64,000 nt of DNA from CAVYXK01 sp963708245 (lineage in GTDB: Bacteria; Pseudomonadota; Alphaproteobacteria; Acetobacterales; Acetobacteraceae): NCBI GenBank assembly GCA_963708245.1, contig OY970201.1:1984001-2048000 (forward strand). Direction: 5' to 3'. The notes beneath the pieces were generated by a model that was not told the origin of the DNA, did no database searches, and was given only the letters and a program-made list of their open reading frames with translations. Below are positions 1-8,079 of this stretch, piece by piece. How positions within the stretch are numbered: the first letter of the stretch is position 1; each line of letters starts with the position of its first letter. A program made the translations under genes and the position numbers.

Positions 1-292
1 GCTCGAAGTCGCGGGCCACCATGTCGCCACCTATGACTCGGCGGCGGCATTCTTGGCGGATTGCGCGACGCGGCCAGCCTGCCTAATCCTCGACCATCAT
101 ATGCCGCGGATGACGGGACTGGAGCTTGCTGCGAGGCTGCACAGTGCTGGCGCGGCCATCCCCGTCCTGCTGATCACCGGCTCGCCGTCGCCGGCGATTG
201 TCACCCGTGCGGCTGAGCTCGGTATCGAGAAGGTGCTCGACAAGCCGCCGGCTGAGGATGATCTGCTGAGTTTTGCCAACGCCCACCACTGA
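1..292 (+). CDS. Response regulator receiver domain, 5' end outside window
   Basis: The frame is open from the first bases, so the protein starts before the window. The visible 96 residues form the second part of a CheY/FixJ-type receiver: LILDHHMPRMTGLEL contains the phospho-acceptor Asp (D of ILD) in the usual D-x-x-M-P-x-M-x-G context. VLLITGSPS supplies the conserved Thr/Ser, and VLDKPPAEDDLL the conserved Lys before Pro. The protein ends directly after the receiver, so it is either a single-domain regulator or the C-terminal receiver of a hybrid kinase. The output partner cannot be seen. The next gene is convergent. Confidence 0.85.
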   Translation, partial: LEVAGHHVATYDSAAAFLADCATRPACLILDHHMPRMTGLELAARLHSAGAAIPVLLITGSPSPAIVTRAAELGIEKVLDKPPAEDDLLSFANAHH

Positions 293-311
293 GACGGAGT
301 GCGTCGCGGTA

Positions 312-416
312 AAAGGGGTTCACACGGAGCGCCACGGGAGGGGCTACACCGTTGAGCAGCATCACGACCTCCGTGGCGCTCCGGTGGATCTGCGCCGCTG
401 TCCGTGTGAACCCTTT
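312..416. repeat. Nested imperfect palindrome between convergent genes
   Basis: Two inverted repeats are nested. The outer arms are AAAGGGGTTCACACGGA at 312-328 and TCCGTGTGAACCCTTT at 401-416. The inner arms are GAGCGCCACGGGAGG at 327-341 and CCTCCGTGGCGCTC at 368-381. Each arm pair has one bulged G. The structure fills the gap between the receiver gene and the convergent MFS gene, so it may terminate transcription from both sides; it could equally be a small palindromic mobile repeat. Confidence 0.7.
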
Positions 417-433
417 CCGAGCCAAGAACCCAC

Positions 434-1627
434 TTACAGACGGCGCGGGATGTGGCGGCACAAGGCGGCGGACGCGAGCATCATCACTCCGCCGGCAACG
501 AACACCGATGGCAGGCTGAAAAACGACAGCAAGACCGAGCAGACCGCCGGCGGACCGAGCTGCGCCACGTCGCGGAAGCTTATGAACACCGTGGTCATTT
601 CCGCCCGCTCATAAGGGTGCACCGCGCGCAGGAACAGCAGGTTGCCGGCGCCGTCGATGGTCTCGGTGGCGAGTGCCGCCAGCACAATCACGACAACGCA
701 GAGCCAGGGGACGCCGAACGCCAAGGCGATGCAGATGCTCAAAACGCCCGCCAGCGCATAGCCCGCCTGCAACAGGCGGCGCAGGCCGTAGCGGCGGCCG
801 ATCCAGCCCCAGAGCGGCACCAGCCAGATCCAGCCGGAGCCGATCGATACCACGACGCCGCCCGTCTCGGCGCCGAGGCCGGACGTGACAGCGAAGATCG
901 GCGCATAGACGTAGAACAGACTCCACCAGGAAGAGCGCGCCGAGGCGAGCGTCCAGGCCAAGCGCAGCCGCTTCTGGGCGAAGAAGCGAGGCAGATAGCG
1001 CGTGAGGCTCGGCGGCGGCCGGCGCATCGCCGCAAGCACTGCATTCTCGCCGATCCGCAGGTGCCAGAACAGGATCAGCAGCATCACCGCGGTGGCGCTG
1101 ACGATTGCGAATGGTGCGGCAAAGCCGACGCTCTGCTGCAGATAGACGCCAAGCCATGGGCCGATCGTCCAGGGCCCGGCAATGATGAAGATGCGCCGCG
1201 GCTCGAAACGCTTCAGCGCATGGCGGGAGACGTGGTCGAGCAGATAGAGCTGGCTGGTGATCTCAATGCAGGCGAAGCCGAAGGTGCTGAGCACGAGCCC
1301 CGCCGCCAGGGCTGGCACTTTGTTGACGCCCAGCAGCATGCCGGCGGCGGTCAACGAGAGCGTGCCAAGCGTGAACACGAATCGCCGGCGGATCAGCCGC
1401 ACGAGCAACGGGATGCTGAAGCGGCCGGCCACAGTGACCAAGCCCGCTGCGACGTACAGCAACGTCACTCTGCGCGCGGTGCCGAGCAGGTGCAGCGCCT
1501 CCAGCGGCACAACGGTGAGCAGCATGGCCTGCGCGACCGACGGGACGAAGAAGAGGCTGAGGAAAGCCAGCGCCTGACGGCGCGGCAGGGCGCCGATGGC
1601 GGCTGGGACTGCGGTGCGGGCGCTCAT
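434..1627 (-). CDS. MFS transporter
   Basis: A 397-residue protein with about twelve hydrophobic segments and a basic loop after the second helix pair (LVRLIRRRFVF), typical of the major facilitator superfamily. The start is placed at MSARTAVPAAIG because the open frame upstream is Arg-rich and not membrane-like. The first helix then begins at LAFLSLFFVPSVAQAML. No family-specific motif gives the substrate. It is a single gene, convergent with the receiver gene. Confidence 0.85.
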   Translation of the reverse strand: MSARTAVPAAIGALPRRQALAFLSLFFVPSVAQAMLLTVVPLEALHLLGTARRVTLLYVAAGLVTVAGRFSIPLLVRLIRRRFVFTLGTLSLTAAGMLLGVNKVPALAAGLVLSTFGFACIEITSQLYLLDHVSRHALKRFEPRRIFIIAGPWTIGPWLGVYLQQSVGFAAPFAIVSATAVMLLILFWHLRIGENAVLAAMRRPPPSLTRYLPRFFAQKRLRLAWTLASARSSWWSLFYVYAPIFAVTSGLGAETGGVVVSIGSGWIWLVPLWGWIGRRYGLRRLLQAGYALAGVLSICIALAFGVPWLCVVVIVLAALATETIDGAGNLLFLRAVHPYERAEMTTVFISFRDVAQLGPPAVCSVLLSFFSLPSVFVAGGVMMLASAALCRHIPRRL

Positions 1628-1751
1628 GACGGGGCTTCGACGCGCACCGGCGCCGGTGTGCCGGCGGGCGCGCGCACGCGGATCGATCCTCCCTAGTCGG
1701 TGCAAAAGGCCACCTTTATGTTGGCACGTCGGCGGATCGGTGCGTAGCCCC

Positions 1752-1790
1752 GGTGCGGCACCCTCACCCTGTTCGCTTCGCTACCGGCAG
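1752..1790. repeat. REP-like intergenic repeat, short copy
   Basis: The string GGCACCCTCACCC followed by GTTCGCTTCGC matches the left part of the longer repeats at 2576-2676 and 11047-11107. It is a truncated copy in the gap upstream of the MFS gene. Confidence 0.5.
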
Positions 1791-1853
1791 TCCGCGCGCG
1801 ACACATTGCGCAATCCGGCCCGTTTGAGCGACACACCGGTGGACCTGATCAGC

Positions 1854-2024
1854 ATGGTAGCGATTGCCGATGCAGCGCCGACGACGCAGGCCGCCGCAGT
1901 GTCGCAGGAACTGATGGCCCGGGTCGCCGACGAGCTCGCCAAGCTGGATGCGCTGGTGATGCACGATGTGGGCGGGATCAACCGTCTCGCGGGGGAAGGG
2001 GCGATCGATCTGGTCAGCGGGTGA
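1854..2024 (+). CDS. Small hypothetical protein (56 aa)
   Basis: A short frame beginning MVAIADAAPTTQAAAV and ending GEGAIDLVSG, with a hydrophilic amphipathic middle (ELMARVADELAKLDALV). Amino-acid composition is protein-like and there is no competing gene on either strand. No family is recognised. The frame is open further upstream to about 1596, but that part overlaps the MFS gene and is Arg-rich. Function unknown; it may not be expressed. Confidence 0.35.
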   Translation: MVAIADAAPTTQAAAVSQELMARVADELAKLDALVMHDVGGINRLAGEGAIDLVSG

Positions 2025-2063
2025 ACCGATGACGGGCACAAGCCGGCACTGCGTCCTCGCGCA

Positions 2064-2543
2064 TCACGCTCGCGGACGGAACGCGATCAACGGCAAATGC
2101 GCGGCCAGCCAGCGGCGGTCGAGTTCGGAGCCGACATATCGCCAGCCGAGGAGACAACTCAACACGGCGTGGATGATGGGCGCCATGAGGCGATTGCGCT
2201 GCTCGTAGCCGGCGATCACCCTCACTGCCTCGTGCGGTTCGAGAATGCGGTGGGCAGCGGTGAAGCGGTGTGAACCGATGACCACGTCCGGGCCTGGTGT
2301 CGCCTGGATGTTGCGCAGCCAGTCGGCGTCGGGACCAAAGGCGCTCATGACGACCAGCTCGGGCCCTTCGTCCCGATACTCCATGACCTCCAGGACGGTC
2401 TCCTGGCGCAGGCCGGTGCGGCGCCCGGTATGGACCAGCAGCAGGAAGCGGCGTCCGAGCAGCCAGCCGCATCGCCATCGATAGAGATACGCCGGCGCCC
2501 GAAACAGGCCGCGCAGCACAGGATTCAAACGGGTCGCCGGCAC
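2064..2543 (-). CDS. Nitroreductase/deazaflavin-dependent oxidoreductase family protein (DUF385-like)
   Basis: A 159-residue protein with the pattern of the F420/flavin split-barrel family typified by mycobacterial Ddn. It has an N-terminal basic amphipathic stretch (LFRAPAYLYRWRCGWLLG), then LLLVHTGRRTGLRQETVLEV, which is the family signature of TGR.SG..R.TPL type, and later VVMSAFGPDADWLRNIQA. Members reduce diverse substrates with F420H2 or FMN, or are uncharacterised. Proteobacterial members often lie alone, as here, so the substrate cannot be inferred. Confidence 0.75.
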   Translation of the reverse strand: MPATRLNPVLRGLFRAPAYLYRWRCGWLLGRRFLLLVHTGRRTGLRQETVLEVMEYRDEGPELVVMSAFGPDADWLRNIQATPGPDVVIGSHRFTAAHRILEPHEAVRVIAGYEQRNRLMAPIIHAVLSCLLGWRYVGSELDRRWLAAHLPLIAFRPRA

Positions 2544-2575
2544 GGTTTGTCGTTCACCATGTTGCTGCGTGCGTG

Positions 2576-2676
2576 CCCCGGCACCCTCATCCGGTTCGCT
2601 TCGCGAACCGACCCTGGATCAAGTCCAGGGCAGGCTCTCTCCCGCAAGAGCGGGAGAGGTGGACTCTACCCCGGTG
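2576..2676. repeat. REP-like palindromic intergenic repeat
   Basis: Three consecutive hairpins: CGGTTCGCTTCGCGAACCG, CCCTGGATCAAGTCCAGGG and CTCTCCCGCAAGAGCGGGAG. They are preceded by the CCCCGGCACCCTCA lead also present at 11047. The copy lies between the divergent DUF385 gene and the XRE-Ehr operon and may interfere with or insulate transcription of either. Confidence 0.75.
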
Positions 2677-2773
2677 CAGGGATTGGCGCACGTAATAAAG
2701 CGCTTGAACTGGCGATTTGAACGTGGCATGCGTGATAATGCATGTGCTGACCGCAGAGCTTGATGTTCGAGAC

Positions 2774-3046
2774 ATGATTACTGCCGCCCAGATGAGGGCC
2801 GCCCGCGCCCTGCTGGGGATCGACCAGCGGGAGCTGGCCGAGCTCTCCGGGCTGTCGCTACCTACGGTGCAACGCATGGAGGCGAGCGAGGGCGTGGTGC
2901 GCGGCACCATTGACTCGCTGATGAAGCTGATCAGCGCGTTGAATGAAACCGGGATCGAGATCATCAGCGAGAACACGCCGAGCCAAGGTCGAGGCAGAGG
3001 TGTCCGGCTGATGCGCCCAGGATCGGAAGGCGGCTCGCGCCAGTGA
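2774..3046 (+). CDS. XRE-family helix-turn-helix regulator, first gene of the Ehr operon
   Basis: About 90 residues from MITAAQMRAARALLGI. The Cro/C1-type helix-turn-helix is clear: QRELAELSGLSLPTVQRMEA, followed by a helical dimerisation-like stretch and a basic tail. The frame is open upstream to 2717, but the XRE fold normally begins at the chosen Met. Its TGA stop at 3044-3046 overlaps the GTG start of hyfB at 3043 (GTGA), so it is translationally coupled to the membrane complex that follows. It may autoregulate that operon; no operator was identified. Confidence 0.85.
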   Translation: MITAAQMRAARALLGIDQRELAELSGLSLPTVQRMEASEGVVRGTIDSLMKLISALNETGIEIISENTPSQGRGRGVRLMRPGSEGGSRQ

Positions 3047-5043
3047 TTATCGCCCTGCTGATCGGTATCGTTGGCCTGTTCGGGTTGGGTGTCGCCGGCG
3101 CAGCTTTGGCATCGCGCCCGGGGGGTACGACCGCCATTTACGCCGGGGCAGCGCTCCTATGCGGGATGATCGGCACGCTGGGGCTCGTTGCGGTCAGCGT
3201 GGCGCCATCGAGGATCGTGCTGCCGGTGGGCCTGCCCTGGATCGGCGCGCATCTGCGGCTAGATGCGCTGTCGGGCTTCTTTGCCTTCGTGGTCGGCCTG
3301 GGTGGGGCAGGAGCTAGCATGTACGCGCTCGGCTACGGCCGGCACGAGCAGGCACCGGAACGCGTACTGCCGTTCTATCCGGTGTTCCTGGCCGGACTGT
3401 TTCTCGTGTTACTGGCCGACGACGCGTTCACCTTCCTGTTCGCCTGGGAGCTGATGTCGCTCGCTTCCTGGGCGCTTGTGGTGTCGCATCATCGGGAGGG
3501 CGACAATATACGCGCCGGCTACATTTATTTGCTGATGGCGAGCTTCAGCGGGCTCACCCTGCTGCTGGGCTTCGGTCTGCTGGCCGGTGCCACCGGTGGC
3601 TATGCGTTTGACGCGATGCGATCGGCACATCCGTCTTCGGAGGTGGCCGCGTTCGTGCTGGCGCTGGCATTGCTGGGGGCTGGCTCGAAGGCGGGGCTGG
3701 TGCCGCTGCACGCCTGGCTGCCGCTCGCGCATCCGGCCGCGCCCAGCCACGTCTCGGCACTGATGAGTGGAGTGATGACCAAGGTCGCGGTCTACGCGTT
3801 CGTGCGCATCGTCTTCGACCTGCTGGGCCTGCCAAGCTGGTGGAGCGCGGTGGTGGTGCTGGCGCTTGGCGGCATCACCGCAGTGCTTGGCGTGCTGTAC
3901 GCGCTGATGCAGCACGACCTGAAGCGATTGCTCGCCTATCACACGGTAGAAAATATCGGTATCATCTTCATCGGCCTTGGGCTCGCGATGGCATTCCGGG
4001 CCAACGGGTTCGCGATCGGCGCGGCGCTCGCGCTGACTGCCGCGCTGTTCCACGTCTTCAACCACGCGGTGTTCAAGAGCCTGCTGTTCTTCGGCACCGG
4101 CGCCGTGCTGACCGCCACCGGCGAGCGCGACATGGAGCATCTGGGCGGGCTGATCCATCGCATGCGGATCAGCAGCTTCGCCTTCCTGATCGGCTGTGCA
4201 GCGATTTCCGCTTTGCCGCCGCTGAACGGATTCGTGTCCGAATGGCTGACCTTCCAGGCCATCCTGCTGCGGCCCGATCTGCCCGAATGGGGGCTGAAAA
4301 TCATGATCCCGGCGGATGGCGCGCTGTTGGCGCTGGCGGCTGCGTTGGCTGCCGCATGCTTCGTCAAGGCCTATGGCGTGACGTATCTCGGCCGCCCACG
4401 TACGGCGGCTGCGTCCGACGCCGCCGAAGTGGATAAGTGGTCGCTTGCCGCCATGCTGGGCTTCGCTGCGCTATGTCTGCTGGCGGGGATCTTTCCCGGC
4501 GTCATGATCGATCTACTGGCGCCCGTGACGCAGGCTCTGCTGGGCGCGCGGATGCCGGCCCAGCTCGCACTACCCTGGCTGTCGATCATTCCCGTGGCGG
4601 CATCGCGCAGCTCGTATAACGGGTTGCTGATCTTTGTCTTCCTTGCCGCGAGCACTTGGCTGACGGTATGGGCGATCCACCGTTTCGCCTCGCATGCGGT
4701 GCGCCGCGGGCCGGCCTGGGATTGTGGCTTTCCCGACCCGAGTCCGGCCACGCAATACACCGCTGACAGCTTCGCCCAACCGATCCGGCGGGTGTTCGGC
4801 ACGGTTGTGTTCCGCACGCATGAAACGGTTGTGATGCCTCCGCCGGGCGATATGGCCCCGGCGCGTATCGAGAAATCGAGCCGTGACCTGGTGTGGGAGA
4901 CATTCTATGCGCCGGTGGCGCGCGCGGTCGCAACGACGGCGGACACGCTGAACCAACTGCAGTTCCTGACCATCCGCCGCTACCTGGCGTTCGTGTTCCT
5001 GGCCTTGGTCGCGTTGTTGCTGGCGCTGGCGCTATGGCAGTGA
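3043..5043 (+). CDS. hyfB: Hydrogenase-4 component B-like antiporter subunit (NuoL/MrpA type) of an Ehr complex
   Basis: A 666-residue polytopic membrane protein of the complex-I antiporter family. The proton-translocating core signature KAGLVPLHAWLPLAHPAAPS is followed by a Lys-bearing helix (SGVMTKVAVYAFVRI), and a second half carries FNHAVFKSLLFFGTGAVL. The C-terminal region after about residue 560 (WDCGFPDPSPATQYTADSFA) is typical of HyfB. The start codon is GTG and overlaps the upstream stop. It is expected to form the distal ion-translocating module of the membrane arm encoded by the next five genes. Confidence 0.92.
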   Translation: MIIALLIGIVGLFGLGVAGAALASRPGGTTAIYAGAALLCGMIGTLGLVAVSVAPSRIVLPVGLPWIGAHLRLDALSGFFAFVVGLGGAGASMYALGYGRHEQAPERVLPFYPVFLAGLFLVLLADDAFTFLFAWELMSLASWALVVSHHREGDNIRAGYIYLLMASFSGLTLLLGFGLLAGATGGYAFDAMRSAHPSSEVAAFVLALALLGAGSKAGLVPLHAWLPLAHPAAPSHVSALMSGVMTKVAVYAFVRIVFDLLGLPSWWSAVVVLALGGITAVLGVLYALMQHDLKRLLAYHTVENIGIIFIGLGLAMAFRANGFAIGAALALTAALFHVFNHAVFKSLLFFGTGAVLTATGERDMEHLGGLIHRMRISSFAFLIGCAAISALPPLNGFVSEWLTFQAILLRPDLPEWGLKIMIPADGALLALAAALAAACFVKAYGVTYLGRPRTAAASDAAEVDKWSLAAMLGFAALCLLAGIFPGVMIDLLAPVTQALLGARMPAQLALPWLSIIPVAASRSSYNGLLIFVFLAASTWLTVWAIHRFASHAVRRGPAWDCGFPDPSPATQYTADSFAQPIRRVFGTVVFRTHETVVMPPPGDMAPARIEKSSRDLVWETFYAPVARAVATTADTLNQLQFLTIRRYLAFVFLALVALLLALALWQ

Positions 5044-5990
5044 TCGGCCCGCTGCTGGTGCAGGGCGGCCAGATGGCGCTGGTGCTGCTGGCCGCGCCAT
5101 TGCTCACCGGCCTGATCCGCAAGGTGAAGGCGCGGCTGCAACGCCGGCGGGGTGCGTCGGTGTTGCAGCCCTATCGCGACCTGCGGCGCCTGCTGGGCAA
5201 AGAGGTGGTGCTGGCGGAGAACGCCTCCTGGTTGTTCCGTACCGCGCCTTATCTGATCTTCGCCTTCACTTGGGTCGCCGCGTCGCTGGTGCCGACTTTC
5301 GCCATCGGCCTGCTGTTCTCCTGGACCGGTGATCTGATCACCATCGTCGCTCTGCTTGGCGCCGCGCGTTTCCTGCTTGCGCTGGCTGGGATGGATATCG
5401 GCACCAGCTTCGGCGGCATCGGTGCCTCGCGCGAGGTGATGATCGCCTCGCTTGCCGAGCCGGCGATGTTGATGGTGATCCTGTCGCTGGCGTTGATCGC
5501 CGGCTCGACGCAGCTTTCGACGATCGCGCAATTCATGCTGTCGCCGGCGGCCGGGCTGCGGGTGTCGCTGGCGCTGGCTTTGGTTGCTTTCGTTATCGTA
5601 GCGCTGGCGGAGAATGCCCGCATCCCGGTTGACAATCCTGCCACGCACCTGGAGCTAACGATGGTGCACGAGGCGATGGTGCTGGAATATTCCGGGCGGC
5701 ACCTGGCGATGATAGAGCTCGCTTCGTCGCTCAAGCTGTTGCTGATGATTTCGGCGATTGCCTGCATCTTCTTCCCGTTCGGGCTGGTGACCGGCGCGGC
5801 GGAGGCCGGTCGCTATTTCGTCGGTCTCGGCGCCTATGCGGCGAAACTGGCCGTCGCCGGTACGTTGCTCGGGATTTTCGAGATGTCGATCGCCAAGATG
5901 CGCGTCTTTCGCGTGCCCAACCTGTTGGGTGGCGCGCTGATGCTGGCTCTGCTCGCCACCTTGCTGTTATTCGTCTCGGTCGGTCTGTGA
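5034..5990 (+). CDS. hyfC: Hydrogenase-4 component C-like, NuoH/HycD-type membrane subunit
   Basis: A 318-residue protein. The ATG at 5034 overlaps the hyfB stop by 10 bases; a GTG at 5040 is an alternative. The NuoH signature RRRGASVLQPYRDLRRLLGK is at about residues 31-50. The acidic-loop motif ENARIPVDNPATHLELTMVH is near residues 200-220. This subunit links the peripheral redox module to the antiporters and, in complex I, shapes the quinone cavity. Length and motifs match HyfC/HycD and look intact. Confidence 0.92.
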   Translation: MAVIGPLLVQGGQMALVLLAAPLLTGLIRKVKARLQRRRGASVLQPYRDLRRLLGKEVVLAENASWLFRTAPYLIFAFTWVAASLVPTFAIGLLFSWTGDLITIVALLGAARFLLALAGMDIGTSFGGIGASREVMIASLAEPAMLMVILSLALIAGSTQLSTIAQFMLSPAAGLRVSLALALVAFVIVALAENARIPVDNPATHLELTMVHEAMVLEYSGRHLAMIELASSLKLLLMISAIACIFFPFGLVTGAAEAGRYFVGLGAYAAKLAVAGTLLGIFEMSIAKMRVFRVPNLLGGALMLALLATLLLFVSVGL

Positions 5991-6649
5991 TGGGGCTTTC
6001 CTTCGACGTCGCCCATATGCTCGCCGGGCTGATGGTGCTGGCCGGGCTGATGATGCTGTATCAGGACCGGCTGTATCCGCTGCTGCACGTGCTGGCGTTG
6101 CAGGCCACGCTGCTGGGCTTGTCGGTGGCTTGGCAGGCGCATCTGCAGGCCGCACCGCATCTCTATATTACCGCGGCGATCGCGCTGCTGTTCAAGGCGG
6201 CGTTCATCCCTTGGGCGCTGCGGCGGATGGTGTTCCGTCTCGGCATTCACCGCGAAATCGAGCCGGTGGTCGGCATCGGGCCGACAATGCTGGCCGGGAT
6301 GGCGCTGGTCGCTTTGTCGCTCGAGGTGATGCTGCCGGTCACCGCGCAGGCGGATCCGGTCGCGCGGCAGGATATCGCGCTCGCTTTGTCGATCGTGCTG
6401 ATCGGGCTGCTGCTGATGGTGTCGCGGCGCAACGCCGTCAGCCAGGTGGTCGGGTTCCTGGCGATCGACAATGGCATCAGCCTGGCCGCAACCGGCGCGC
6501 AGGGCATGCCGCTGGTGGTGGAGATCAGCGTCGCATTCTCCGTCCTGGTAGCCTTCATCGTAATCGGCGTGTTCCTGTTCCGCATCCGCGAGCGCTTCGA
6601 CACGGTGGATGTCGCCGCACTCGATCGGTTCCGCGGAGAGCAACCGTGA
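5990..6649 (+). CDS. hyfE: Hydrogenase-4 component E-like small membrane subunit
   Basis: About 219 residues with six or more hydrophobic segments (MLAGLMVLAGLMMLYQ; LYITAAIALLFKAAFIP) and a C-terminal FLFRIRERFDTVDVAALDRF, as in HyfE, which combines NuoK-like and NuoJ-like helices. The ATG shares one base with the hyfC stop (TGATG). A GTG three bases earlier is equally possible. Glu and Lys within membrane segments are consistent with a proton path. Confidence 0.88.
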   Translation: MGLSFDVAHMLAGLMVLAGLMMLYQDRLYPLLHVLALQATLLGLSVAWQAHLQAAPHLYITAAIALLFKAAFIPWALRRMVFRLGIHREIEPVVGIGPTMLAGMALVALSLEVMLPVTAQADPVARQDIALALSIVLIGLLLMVSRRNAVSQVVGFLAIDNGISLAATGAQGMPLVVEISVAFSVLVAFIVIGVFLFRIRERFDTVDVAALDRFRGEQP

Positions 6650-8079
6650 TCGGGCTGATCGGTGTGCTCGTGGCGCCGCTGTTGGGCGCCGTGATCCTGG
6701 CCTTTGTGTCGGCGTATCGGCTGTCGGCGCGCATCAACATCGTGGTCAGCGCTGTGGCGTTTGCAAGCGCCCTGCTGCTGCTGGTCGAGCGTCCGGCGCC
6801 AGGGCGCTACCTGCAGGTCGATGATCTGAACGTGGTGTTCATCGTGCTGGGCACCTTCGTGGGCCTGACCACCAGCGTGTTCAGTGCCAGCTATATCGGC
6901 CACGAGCTGGCGACGGGGCGGCTCACCCCGGCTTATCTGCGTTTCTACCATGCCATGTTCCAGCTCATGGCGTTCGGCATGAACCTGGCGCTGGCGGCCA
7001 ACAATATCGGGCTGATGTGGGTGGCGGTGGAGCTGGCGACGCTGACCACGGTGATGATGGTCGGCATCTACCGCACGCATGAGGCAATCGAGGCGGCGTG
7101 GAAGTATTTCATCCTGGGTAGCGTCGGTATCGCGCTGGCTCTGTTCGGCACCATCCTCGTCTATCTGGCGGCGCGACCGGTGGTGGGGCCGGGGATCGAC
7201 GGCATGGTGTGGACCGTGCTGGTGGCCCGCGCGCACGGCTTCGACCCGGCGCTGATGAATGTCGCCTTCGTGTTCCTGCTGCTGGGCTATGGCACCAAAG
7301 TGGGGCTGGCGCCGATGCATGCCTGGCTGCCGGATGCGCATGCGGAAGGGCCGACGCCGATCTCTGCCGTGCTGTCGGGTCTGTTGCTGAACGTGGCGTT
7401 GTATGCGCTGTTGCGTTTCAAGATGCTGATGGCGGCGACGCCCGGTGCCATCGCGCCTGGGCCGCTGATGATCGCGCTGGGTCTGGTGTCGCTGATCTTT
7501 GCCGGTTTCATGCTGTACCGCCGGCGCGACATCAAGCGCATGTTCGCTTACTCTTCAATTGAGCACATGGGCATCATTGTGTTTGCGTTCGGCATGGCGG
7601 GGCCATTAGGCAATTTTGCCGGACTCCTGCAGATGGCGATGCACAGCCTTACCAAATCGGCGATCTTCTTCTCGGTAGGACACGTGACGCAGGTGAAGGG
7701 CACGCAACGCATTGCGGAGATGGGTGGGCTGACTGAGACCCATCCGCTGCTCGGCTGGGCGCTGGTCGCCGGGGTTGTCGCCATTTCGGGACTGCCGCCG
7801 TTCGGCGTCTTCACCAGCGAGTTTCTGGTGGTGAGCTCCAGCTTCGCGCGTCAGCCGATCCTGGCGGTGCTGCTGGTATTCGGGTTGCTAGTGTCGTTCG
7901 GCGCGTTGTTGTTGCGAACGAGCGCGATCGCTTTCGGCGCGCCGCGCGGGCCGGTCGAGCCGGTGCGCGCTTCGCATGTGCCAATCTTCGCGCATCTGGC
8001 GTTGGTGCTGATCGCCGGGGTATGGCTGCCTGGTCCGCTGGTGGCTTGGTTCCAGCACGTGGCGGCCTTGTTGGGATGA
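6646..8079 (+). CDS. hyfF: Hydrogenase-4 component F-like antiporter subunit (NuoM/NuoN type)
   Basis: A 477-residue polytopic protein starting at GTG 6646, overlapping the hyfE stop by four bases. The antiporter signature reads KVGLAPMHAWLPDAHAEGPT, followed by SAVLSGLLLNVALYALLRF and the second-half motif HSLTKSAIFFSVGHV. Together with HyfB it gives two antiporter-like subunits. The last gene pair of the operon follows with ATGA overlap. Confidence 0.92.
   Translation: MIGLIGVLVAPLLGAVILAFVSAYRLSARINIVVSAVAFASALLLLVERPAPGRYLQVDDLNVVFIVLGTFVGLTTSVFSASYIGHELATGRLTPAYLRFYHAMFQLMAFGMNLALAANNIGLMWVAVELATLTTVMMVGIYRTHEAIEAAWKYFILGSVGIALALFGTILVYLAARPVVGPGIDGMVWTVLVARAHGFDPALMNVAFVFLLLGYGTKVGLAPMHAWLPDAHAEGPTPISAVLSGLLLNVALYALLRFKMLMAATPGAIAPGPLMIALGLVSLIFAGFMLYRRRDIKRMFAYSSIEHMGIIVFAFGMAGPLGNFAGLLQMAMHSLTKSAIFFSVGHVTQVKGTQRIAEMGGLTETHPLLGWALVAGVVAISGLPPFGVFTSEFLVVSSSFARQPILAVLLVFGLLVSFGALLLRTSAIAFGAPRGPVEPVRASHVPIFAHLALVLIAGVWLPGPLVAWFQHVAALLG

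Noticed and set aside
452..1696. Long plus-strand frame (414 aa) opposite the MFS gene
   Set aside because: Gln/Arg/His-rich composition typical of an antisense shadow in GC-rich DNA; the minus frame has real membrane helices.
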